Positions 53,496 through 62,478 of a stretch of 64,000 nucleotides of DNA are shown in pieces. Numbering within the stretch: position 1 is the stretch's first letter; each line of letters opens with the position of its first letter. Source of the stretch: Cardiocondyla obscurior (taxonomy: Eukaryota; Arthropoda; Insecta; Hymenoptera; Formicidae); NCBI RefSeq assembly GCF_019399895.1, contig NW_027228801.1, positions 160,331 to 224,330 on the forward strand, read 5' to 3'. The translations under genes were made by a program, and so were the position numbers. Under the pieces are notes generated by a model that was not told where the DNA came from, did not search any database, and was given only the letters and a program-made list of their open reading frames with translations.

Positions 53496-53734
53496 TTTAA
53501 CAGATTGTCACACCACGAATACTAGATGACTAGTGACTGCTTTAAAAAATTTTGTTATCACAATTCTTGACAAAAACAATTGTACGTAGATTTTTGATCG
53601 GTTTTTATCTACGTGTAAATTTTCCGATCAAAAAATCTACGTACAATTGTTTTGTCAAAAACAGTGATAACAAATTACAAAGCAGTCACTGGTCATCAGT
53701 ATTCGTGGTGTGACAATCTGTTAAAATGTTATAC

Positions 53735-54660
53735 TCCACAAGCCGGATATGCTAGCCGAAATCCCGAACATTTCGAGCGGCGCATATCCGTGCAACCAAT
53801 TTCCGCGTAGTGCAGAGCAGACGTGTCTTGTGCATAATCGAAAATGCACCTGCGCGACATCAATGCAAGATGAAGAACGAGTGCTCGACTTATTCTGATC
53901 AGCCGAGAAAGTGTACGTGCGGCATCATCTTCATTTACGGTACTGTACTGCGAGAAATATGTTACACCATACCACGATCGGCAGCTTTACCGAGGATTTT
54001 GGATCACGGCTCCGGTTTTGCGAAGGTATTTTATTAATAATTTATTTTTGTTTTAATTTTAAAGAGAATAATGTTAAATCATTTATTTTACAGAGTTCAC
54101 TTAAATCGGCGAAACGCATCGTTTCCCGATATTATTGCGACGATCCCATTTACACATTGTTTTAATTCAAGAAACCACTGTGGTCGGACGAAAATCCGCA
54201 TATTACGACAGAGCATTCCAGTCGGCCGGACGTATGGGCGGGGAGTAATCGGGTGAATGGCGGATAACCACAGATTAAAACAGTAACGCATATTTTCTTT
54301 TATTCAATAGATCGGTCCCATCTGAAAGAGATTACCGTTACCGAAACCGAACGTGCCTCTGGAAGAAGGCGAATATCGGCACGACGGAGCACCGGCTCAT
54401 CGTGCCTGGCAGTGCGCGAAGATGCGCATTTCGGCGACGAGAAATGTGAATAAGTGACCTCGTACGTCGTTATGGTCGCCATTAAAAATCTAGTAAACCC
54501 CAACGAAACAGAACTGTTAATGACGTACTTGGCGTTCCTATTTCACCGGAAATCACCGTGCGACGTTATGTTGTTCGGGGCCGAACTCCCAGCAGAAGGC
54601 ACTCAACAACACATTAAGCGCAAAAATATCGGGGATACCACTATAAAAACGCACCATGCT
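53735..54660 (+). pseudogene. Decayed inverted copy of the DD41D transposase
   Basis: Reads as the same gene in the opposite direction, e.g. DFGSRLRFCEG near 53990, the first intron, and CRRNASFPDII-like and TVDVR-like remnants further on, but with numerous 1-15 base deletions and substitutions. No frame longer than about 80 codons survives. Confidence 0.82.
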
Positions 54661-54965
54661 CTACCGCAGGTGGTGATGATGATACGTTATTTCCTTCAAT
54701 TTACGTTCAATTACAAAATTGTGAACAATAAAAGATGCGATTTTGCTAGAAATATCGGTATTGATATCGTCGTGCGAACGCTCGCCGCGAAACTCTCTTG
54801 CTCGGTTTACTATCATTCTTAAAAATAGCCGTCGTCTGTCGCGCTTTCCGCGTGTCCTCTTTGTCACTTTACGCTAACATATTTTAATTTTTCTCAAAAA
54901 CGGTAAGTTTTTTTCTTAAAATTTAATTCTCTATTCGGGCGTGACACCTCGAATCACACCCTGTA

Positions 54966-55514
54966 TAAGCCGAGTTCGCGCCACAGCGAGTACCTCGTCC
55001 GGTCCCGATCCTCGAACCGAACACATCCTCCAGCTCCTAAGGCTTCGGGCGCTTCCGAAGCTTCTCGCATACTCTCCGACTCGGGCGCTCCCGAATCGTC
55101 CCCGGGCGCTCCCGATGAGAGTCTTCCGCTGCCTTGGGCGCTTCCAAGGCAGAATACAAACTCAGGTTCCTGGAGACTTTGGGCGCTCCCGAGGCTCCAC
55201 CACCGAGGCGACCGGATACCGCCGGCGCCCCCCGGATATTCCGGGCCACCGAGATTTTCTAGACGGGCGCTCCCGTCTAGGCTTTTGGATTTATTGTACA
55301 GCACTCAGCCGCTGACATCGCCGCAGTCGGGCGCTCCCGACCGCTGCTCCTCGGGCCAGCCCGAGCAACCTGGGTCTCTCCGACGGGCGCTCCCGTCGGC
55401 CCAGGCCGTGACTAGAATCTAACCTATCGCGCTCCACCGAGTCCGCGCACCCTGGATCCGGCGAGCCTTAATCCGGCAAAGGCTACGCGACACGGGAAAG
55501 TCGCTACCGTTACA
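54966..55514 (+). mobile_element. Fragment of LTR C with covarying hairpins
   Basis: Aligns with 34724-35585 (inverted) from its promoter box (TATAAGCCGAG) to the terminal GTTACA. The upstream part of the LTR is missing; the foldback element at 51831 abuts exactly at the TATA box. It holds at least seven hairpins with loop CGCT, e.g. TAGACGGGCGCTCCCGTCTA and GCCTTGGGCGCTTCCAAGGC. Confidence 0.85.
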
Positions 55515-55824
55515 CGTTTTCCGTCATTTCTGCATCTAAATAATTACCAAGATCGTTTAAAATGTTTTCGGTTTTTATTGACAATTGCGTTTGATCTGAA
55601 AAATCAGCTATTGGACTTGTTGAAATAGGTTTTAATAACATCTTATTGTTTATGTTTTCTTGCTGCAGCAAGTTTGGAGAATCAATTTGCTGGCTGTCTT
55701 TAAAAGCAGCAGAAGCTTCAGGTGTAAAAAATGAAGTTAATTTTGGCAAATTGTTAATAATTTCTTTTTGCAGAGCAGCTTTTTTTCTTTTTTCTGCACC
55801 GCTAGGATATGACCGTTTTGACAT
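55515..55824 (-). pseudogene. First exon of a hAT-type (zf-TTF) transposase
   Basis: ATG at 55824 opens MSKRSYPSGAEKRKKAALQK followed by LPKLTSFF, the common start of hAT-derived ZMYM/TTF-type proteins. The frame runs into LTR C at 55514, which has removed the rest. A GC-rich end with GGGGGCCCCC near 56600 may be its 5' terminus. Confidence 0.65.
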
Positions 55825-56635
55825 AATTAAAAACGATTGAAATTATTGCGTAATTGCGATTGTTAGCAATTAAGGAAGAATCCTACGGTTTGTAAAATTG
55901 TCCAAATTATCAATATCACGATTATCATGTACGGGTCTGCAATAGCGAGTAAGCATCAAAATATTTCGATTTATTCAGTATCAAAAGACATTGCAATTGT
56001 TGCAAAAACACGCCGGATTTGAAACAGTGCAGACGGTGCCCGGTTTGTATCAGTATCAGTAATCAGTAAAGGCGACTTATCTCCACCTTACCCCCATCAA
56101 CTCGGCGAGCCGCAATTGTCAAATAACTCTGTGTGGCAGCCGAGCGTGGCGTGAAACTCTAATAAGAACAATCTCGAAACAATTGCAAAGTTCAAAATGA
56201 TGATCAGTGGACCTGTATACCTTTCTTTGTTATACAATCACAAAGCAGTGGGATGTTTTAAGAAAATAACATAGATAAAAATTGACAATTGCTCGTGATT
56301 GCAATTCGAATTCGAATCGGGACCGACAATTTAACACAAATGGTCAAGAGACATTCAGAAAATATCCAAAGCATATTATATAATATGGACATTTATCTAT
56401 AAATGCTCTAAACGTCTCTCGAACATTTGTGTTGTTAAATTAAAAAAAGAAGAGCTCATTTAGAACTTTAGACCCAGAAAGAAGTAAAGCTATGAATATT
56501 CTAGTAAATATTATATTTTTTATTTGGTAGATAAATTGTTATTGAATTTGTAAGTTTTCATTATTTAACTATAACCAATTGTTTTTCAATCGGGGGCCCC
56601 CTGGAAACCGGGGCCCTTGGTCCGGGCTCAGGAAG
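55825..56635. other. Non-coding, probably 5' region of the hAT fragment
   Basis: No ORF with motifs. 56340-56440 contains an imperfect inverted repeat (ACACAAATGGTCAAGAGAC / GTCTCTCGAACATTTGTGT), and 56592-56655 is a GC-rich palindromic block (GGGGGCCCCCTGG, CCGGGGCCC). Confidence 0.45.
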
Positions 56636-56871
56636 CCCATGCGTAAAAAGGGCCCAGTTAGCCGCACATTCAGCGGAAGCCTATAACTGTGCTATAAAAG
56701 TGGGTTCAGAATAGCTTTTTCGAGATAAAAGCGCACATTTAGGTTAAAAGTGACTGTCACTTTTAAGGGTGCCTCTAAATGTGAGCTCAGAATACGACCA
56801 TTTTTATAAAACCACTTTTAGAAGCGCTTTTAACGAAAGGCGCCTCTAAAAGTGAGCTCAGAATGTGGGCC
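56636..56871 (-). mobile_element. Harbinger-type terminal segment
   Basis: About 235 bp that match, inverted, the left end of the Harbinger element at 62479 (GGCCCACATTCTGAGCTC, then GAGGCGC and AAATGTGCGCTTTTATCTCG). It is either one end of a larger rearranged element or a MITE derivative. Confidence 0.75.
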
Positions 56872-56883
56872 ATTATGTACTTC

Positions 56884-57020
56884 GCGCCAATTCATCAAAA
56901 TTCAGTAAAATCTTACTCGGTAACGGTTACGAATTTTACTAAATAGTATCTGACTTTTCGATTTCAATTCCCGATATCTATCTACCCGGGAAAGAAATCT
57001 TAAATCAAACACCCTGTATA
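56884..57020. mobile_element. Right half of a foldback element (M0)
   Basis: Ends ATCAAACACCCTGTATA at 57020; its inner part CCCGATATCTATCTACCC resembles the arm of M4. The left half is missing. Confidence 0.55.
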
Positions 57021-57553
57021 TACAGGGTGTTCCAAACATACGTAAACAAACTTTTAGGGTAGATAGAACGTCTAAAGAAAACAAAAGTCCTATACAGTTT
57101 TTAAAATTTTTACTTGTTTTCAATAAAAAAATTAATTTAATAGATACACGCGAGAGCGACAAGAAAGCGTGGGCTGAGTGAGCGCGCGATAGACAGCGGC
57201 GAGTATATCTTAAAAGAGATGGGCGGAGTCAGCGCGCTGCGAGCGAGACGAGGCGACAACGCGCGTTGTCGCTTCATTTCGCTCGTGTGTCGTCGCATCG
57301 CCTCGCTCGCGCGTTGTCTCCTTGTCTAGCTCGCTACGCGCTAGTTTCGCCCATTCTCTTTAAGCGATACTCGCCGCTGTCTATCGCGTGCTCACTTAGT
57401 CCACGCTTCCTTGTCGCTCTCGCGCGTATATAATTTAATTTTTTTATCGAAAACGAGTAAGAGTTTTAGAAAACGGCATAGGACTTTTCGTCTTCTTGTC
57501 AAACGTTCTATCTACCCTAAAAGTTTGTTTATGTATGTTTGGGACACTCTGTA
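57021..57553. mobile_element. Foldback element M1
   Basis: Starts TACAGGGTGTTCCAAACATA and ends as its inverse at 57553; the arms meet near 57280 around CGTTGTCGCTTC. TA lies on both sides. Confidence 0.85.
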
Positions 57554-57909
57554 TACAGGGTGTCTCAGCCCATGTGTAAAATCCTATACAGATAGGTAGG
57601 TCTTAGGGAGATAAATAAAAAAGTTATTTAACATTTTGTAAAATTCTCAATTGTTATTGAGAAAAAAATTAATTTGTCTAGCGCAAGAGTGACAAGGAAG
57701 CTGCGGGCAAGTGAGCGCGACAGGCGATTGGCGCCGTCGCCTATCGCGCTCACTCACCTATAGCTTCCTTGTCCTCTTGCGCTAGACAAATTAATTTCTT
57801 TTTCAATAAGTATTGAAAATTTTTCAAAACGTTAAAGAACTTTTTTATTTATCTCCCTAAGACCTACCTATCTGTATAGGATTTTACACATGGGCTGAGA
57901 CACCCTGTA
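57554..57909. mobile_element. Foldback element M2
   Basis: TACAGGGTGTCTCAGCCCAT and its inverse bound a 356-bp near-perfect palindrome centred near 57730 (GCGACAGGCGATTGGCGCCGTCGCC). Confidence 0.9.
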
Positions 57910-58005
57910 TACAGGATGTCCCAGACATAACAAAGGAAACTGGGAGGATAAATAGAACTAATTGAGACAAGTAAAAAAGTTGTACCATTTTGCAAAATTC
58001 TCAAC

Positions 58006-58973
58006 TGTGTGAAAATGCAATAAATTCACGGGAAACAGAATATATATTTTGTCAAGAATACAAGTATCGAAAAAAAGATGTATACAGGGTGTCCCACCGT
58101 TAGTGTGACAACGCTCGTAGGGGGGTAGATCTCGTCAAGCTGAGCATAAAGTCTTATCCACTTTGCGTTTTTTCAAATCATATTCGAGATATAAATTTTT
58201 TAAATTTGTATAATACAGCGTATGAGTTTTACGTTCTATAAGAAAATAGCACGGCTCTCATCAATGGGCCGACGCTCGGTTGTAAAAGTGCCGGCTCGGC
58301 TGTCTCGCCGCTCATAATAATATTACAATTTTGGTTGCTAAGCAATCACCCAATTGTAATATTAATTAGCGGCAAGACAGCCGAGCCGACAAACCGAGCG
58401 TCGGCCCATGCGTGATAGAGCCGTGCTATTTTCTTATAGAACGTAAAACTCATACGCTGTATTTTTTTAAAAATTCATATCTCGAATATGATTTAAAAAC
58501 GCAAAGTGGATAAGGACTTTTATGCTCAGCTTGATCTACCCCTAAGAGCGTTGTCACACTAACGGTGGGACACCTGTATATACACCGACGGCGAGTACAG
58601 AAAAACTGTCGCGTGTCGCACGAGACTAGATTTAAAGAGCTGAGTGAACGCGATCGGGAATCCGCACGATATCTTACGTTACACTGGCTCTTCGCGAAAA
58701 ATACCGCGGCTTTTATACTAACAATTATTCTCGAACATACCAGAACTTGCGGGAACAGGAAATACGTCGTCGAAGAACGTTCTGGATCGTTCTCGATGCG
58801 CAAAAATTCAATTGTTATTATCAGAGAAGATTCGGCCTGTCTATATCACGCGTTATGAACATTGTCGGAGCGTGCCTCGCAGAGCGGCTGTTTTGCCACG
58901 CGTTTACAGAGTGATCGCACGATATTCGATATACACAGTTAGGCGCTGCGTTCTAGATCTACTTTTCCGAACA
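58006..58973. mobile_element. Solo LTR R1, copy 2, containing foldback M5
   Basis: TGTGTGAAAATG ... TTTTCCGAACA flanked by TCAAC (58001-58005 and 58974-58978). It aligns with copy 1 at 31949-34159. M5 sits at a TATA site that is empty in copy 1 (about 32020). Confidence 0.92.
58083..58578. mobile_element. Foldback element M5
   Basis: TACAGGGTGTCCCACCGTTA and its inverse bound a 496-bp palindrome; the centre near 58335 includes CAATTGTAATATT. Confidence 0.92.
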
Positions 58974-59274
58974 TCAACCGTTATTGAGAAAAAAATTAAA
59001 ATGTATAATTTGTATAGGCGTAAGAGCTACAAAGAAGCTACGCGTGAGTGAGCGCGACAGGCAAATGGCTAGGAATGGCGCCGTCGCTTGTCACGATCAC
59101 TCACGCGTAGCTCCTTTTTTGTCGCTCTTACGCCTATACAAATTATACATTTTAATTATTTTCTCAATAACGGTTGAAAATTTTGCAAAATGGTACAGGA
59201 CTTTTCTACTTGTCTCAATCAATTCTATCTATCCTCTCAGTATTCTTCGTTATGTCTGGAACACACTGTATATA

Positions 59275-60405
59275 TACAGGTTGTCCCGCATCATGTGTCA
59301 ATGCTTCTAGGGATAAGTAGATATCGGGAATACAAATTAAAAAAACCAGTGCCATTTTGCAAAATTAGCACTAATAACCGAGATATAAATTTATAAAAAT
59401 TTAAGTACGAGAGCGAATACGAATACCGCGCCGCTAGAACCGGGTGACGCCTGAGAAGTAAAGGTCCAAGTCACTCAATTACGGATTGGAAAACACGCGA
59501 GCGACAAGATGTGACAAAGCGCGAGCGACACGATGCGACAATACGTTAGGCGAGGCGAGTTACTACGCGCGAGCGACACTGTTAGAAATTTCTTATTGAT
59601 TTTAATAAACATGTAAAGCATGTGTTCGTAAATGAGATGTAATGAACACTGTATATTAACATTCATTTACTGTTGTTTTGAAATTTCATTAAAAAATGTA
59701 ATGAACACTGTATATGAATATTTATTAATTGATGTATTAAATCTTATTAATGTTTATTAATGCACATTAATGCACATTAATGCACATTAATGTGCATTAA
59801 TAAACATTAATAAGATTTAATGCATCAGTAAATGAATATTGCACATTAATGTGCATTAATAAACATTAATAAGATTTAATGCATCAGTAAATGAATATTC
59901 ATGTAGTGTTCATTACATTTTTGAAATGACATTTAATACATCAATTAATAAATATTCATATACAGTGTTCATTACATTTTTTAATGAAATTTCAAAACAA
60001 CAGTAAATGAATGTTAATATACAGTGTTCATTACATTTCATTTACGGAAATGAACACATGCTTTCTTTACATGTTTATTAAAATCAATAAGAAATTTCTA
60101 ACAGTGTCGCTCGCGCGTAGTAACTCGCCTCGCCTAACGTATTGTCGCATCGTGTCGCTCGCGCTTTGTCACATCTTGTCGCTCGCGTGTTTTCCAATCC
60201 GTAATTGAGTGGCTTGGACCTTTACTTCTCAGGCGTCACCCGGTTCTAGCGGCGCGGTCGTATTCGCTCTCGTACTTAAATTTTTATAAATTTATATCTC
60301 GGTTATTAGTGCTAATTTTGCAAAATGGCACTGGATTTTTTAATTTGTATTCCCGATATCTACTTATCCCTAGAAGCATTGACACATGGTGCGAGACACC
60401 CTGTA
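59275..60405. mobile_element. Foldback element M4, 1.13 kb
   Basis: TACAGGTTGTCCCGCATCAT at the left and GGTGCGAGACACCCTGTA at the right. The arms run about 520 bp, with the centre near 59800 being a short ATTAATGCAC/GTGCATTAAT cluster. No transposase gene. Confidence 0.9.
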
Positions 60406-60673
60406 TATATATCTTTCTTGCCTGTTAGAACGAACAAGTGTGAGTGGACGCCTATAACGAAGGTTGTCTTCTAGTGCGTTCTTTCACTCATAAGTTTCGC
60501 TAAAGGACGAAATACAAGCCTATTTCCCCTCTTTCTCCCGCTTCTCAAAACACGTACTCCTTATGTTTGTGTATGTTGACATACTACACTCTCTAGTTCA
60601 CGTATGTTTGCAGCCACCCCTGGGTAAGGGTTCCCGGCAATGTAATAGGACACCATTATAGCCGGTGAGTGTA
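60406..60673. repeat. Possible decayed TIR related to the DD35E element
   Basis: Ends ATTATAGCCGGTGAGTGTACA, which inverted is close to the DD35E end (TGTACACTGACCGGCAATAAT). The rest matches only loosely. Confidence 0.45.
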
Positions 60674-61130
60674 CATGTAAAAAAATGTAACCCTAAGATG
60701 AACAAAATAAACTGTATCTATTTAGAAAAACAATATGTACATAAAAATGTTTTAATGCAATCTGAGCATACTAAGTTTCTGTTAATAATTAATTAAATTT
60801 GTATTTATTTTATTATTTTATAGTAATTACAAATTGATGTTAATTTCTTTATCAAATATTTTATAGAAAATAGGCGTATGTATTTAGAGCTTTTTTTACT
60901 TTTTTGTAAAAAAAATTCTACACACATATTGTTTAAAAAATTGTATACGTGTTATGAAGATATTACTTAAATATGAGCTACAACAAAAAGTTATAAAAGC
61001 AATTGAAATGTAATTGCTAAATTATTAGCATCAAAACAGAAATTTGTTAAAAAAACTGAAATATACATTTTCAAGTATAAAGTTTTTATTTTTCTACTTT
61101 TCTACATAACGGCCATTGATATTGAAATAC
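60674..61130. other. AT-rich spacer
   Basis: Nothing recognisable up to the Tc1 terminus at 61131. Confidence 0.45.
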
Positions 61131-61185
61131 AGTCGGTGTAAAAAGTGTTCGGACACGAACTAATTTAGATTACAAATGTATAATA

Positions 61186-61569
61186 TACAGGGTGTCCCAG
61201 ACATAACGAAGGATACTGGGAGAATAGATAGAATTGATTGAGACAGTAGAAAAGTCCGTACCATTTTGCAAAATTCTCAACCGTTATTGAGAAAAATTAA
61301 AATGTATAAATTGTATAGGCGTAAGAGCGACAAGGATGCTGCGCGAGAGTGAGCGCGACAGGCAAATCGCTAGAAATGGCGCCGTCGCCTGTCGCGCTCA
61401 CTCACGCGCAGCATCCTTGTCGCTCTTACGCCTATACAATTTATACATTTTAATTTTGTTTCTCAATAACAATTGAGAATTTTGCAAAATGGTACAGGAC
61501 TTTTCTACTTGTCTCAATCAATTCTATCTATTCTCCCAGTATCCTTCGTTATGTCTGAGACACCCTGTA
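61186..61569. mobile_element. Foldback element M6
   Basis: A complete 384-bp palindrome from TACAGGGTGTCCCAGACATA to its inverse, centred near 61380 (AATGGCGCCGTC). It is the uninterrupted relative of M3. Confidence 0.92.
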
Positions 61570-61749
61570 TAACTCATAAAAAATTATGGAAAAAAAATAA
61601 TGATATGGGCGTGTTCTTAAATATTTAAAACAAGGTTCAGTTTACAAAAAATTAATTTATTTTTATGTTCAAAGATATAAAAAAATAAATTTAAATAAGC
61701 GAAAAACATAATAATAAAAGAAATAAAAAAAAATTTTTTTTTTAAGATT

Positions 61750-62160
61750 TTAATATTTAGTCGGATTTCTTTTAGCTTCTATAATAGCTTTGGCTTTTGG
61801 CATTAAATTAATTAAATTACATGTTATGTCCGGAGTTATTTTGTTCCATCCTTTTGAACGTGCAGCTTTCAGCCCTGCTTTCGATGTTATTTTATGATTG
61901 TACATTTTTCTTTCTAAATAATCTCACAAATGCTCTGTTGGATTAATATCTGGAGATTTTGGTAGAGTAACTAAATATTTTGGCGTATTGAATAATATCC
62001 ATTGCCTTATATTATAGGCAGTATGCTTCGGATCATTATCTTGCATGAAAACAAAATTGTTCTCAAGTCCTATTTCAATAGCACTATATAATAAAGATGC
62101 ATTTTTTTAATGTTTATATAAATTTTGTGATTTATTACTTTGTCCACAAAATGTAATGAT
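61750..62160 (-). pseudogene. Tc1-like transposase, C-terminal half
   Basis: Reads QDNDPKHTAYNIRQW, then PKSPDINPTEHL, stop, DYLERK and ITSKAGLKAA, ending NPTKY. The second D and the E are 34 residues apart by count. The usual Trp after HL is a TGA and there is a frame change near 62105. Dead. Confidence 0.85.
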
Positions 62161-62478
62161 TCTACTCCAGTAGCACCCGGACTTTCGTTTCCGATGGCAG
62201 AGCGAGTGGTTGTATGTATGAGCGTGTGAGTGCAGAGAAAAAGGTTTTGGGAGTTAAAAGAATTGAGAAGTAAAGGGTGCTGTGGAGATAAAGGGAAGGT
62301 TTTAAGGAGGGCAAGTGAAGGGAAAGGGTGGAGGTGAGAATAAAAGGAGAAATCTGGGAAAGTACAAGGCGGAGTTTTTTGGAGGCTAGGTTGGTGGTGA
62401 CAGGGAAAAACCGAGAGTAAGACAAAAAAAGGAAGAAGGTAAGGGGTGAAGGGGGAAGTAAAAGGGAATAAAGACAAA
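62161..62478 (+). other. Strongly purine-rich strand segment
   Basis: About 300 bases of mainly G and A on the plus strand (GGGAAAGGGTGGAGG, AAGGGGTGAAGGGGG). No coding motif; the open frames on the minus strand are composition artefacts. Origin unknown. Confidence 0.6.

Larger units (their letters stand above)
51831..54965. mobile_element. Giant foldback element with a DD41D mariner-type transposase
   Basis: Both ends read TACAGGGTGT...GATTCGAGGTGTCACG inward. The two halves mirror each other along their whole length, with the centre near 53610 (CGTAGATTTTTGATCGG / CCGATCAAAAAATCTACG). The left arm (about 1.78 kb) encodes a transposase on the minus strand; the right arm (about 1.35 kb) is the inverse with many small deletions. 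It inserts at TA. The outer flanks differ (AT repeat, LTR-C fragment). Confidence 0.85.
57910..59270. mobile_element. Foldback element M3, interrupted by solo LTR R1
   Basis: Arms 57910-58005 and 58974-59270 match the complete relative M6 at 61186-61569. The inserted R1 has the 5-bp TSD TCAAC. Confidence 0.88.
61131..62160 (-). mobile_element. Tc1-like element remnant (DD34E)
   Basis: Left terminus TA then CAGTCGGTGTAAAAAGTGTT, a Tc1-type TIR start. It is invaded by foldback M6, followed by the 3' half of a transposase; the other TIR and the gene's 5' half are missing at 62160. Confidence 0.75.

Noticed and set aside
51831..54965. The inverted duplication as an assembly artefact from a foldback read
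   Set aside because: The unit ends exactly at TA-flanked transposon termini and its two outer flanks differ, so a real foldback is more likely; read data would still be needed for certainty.
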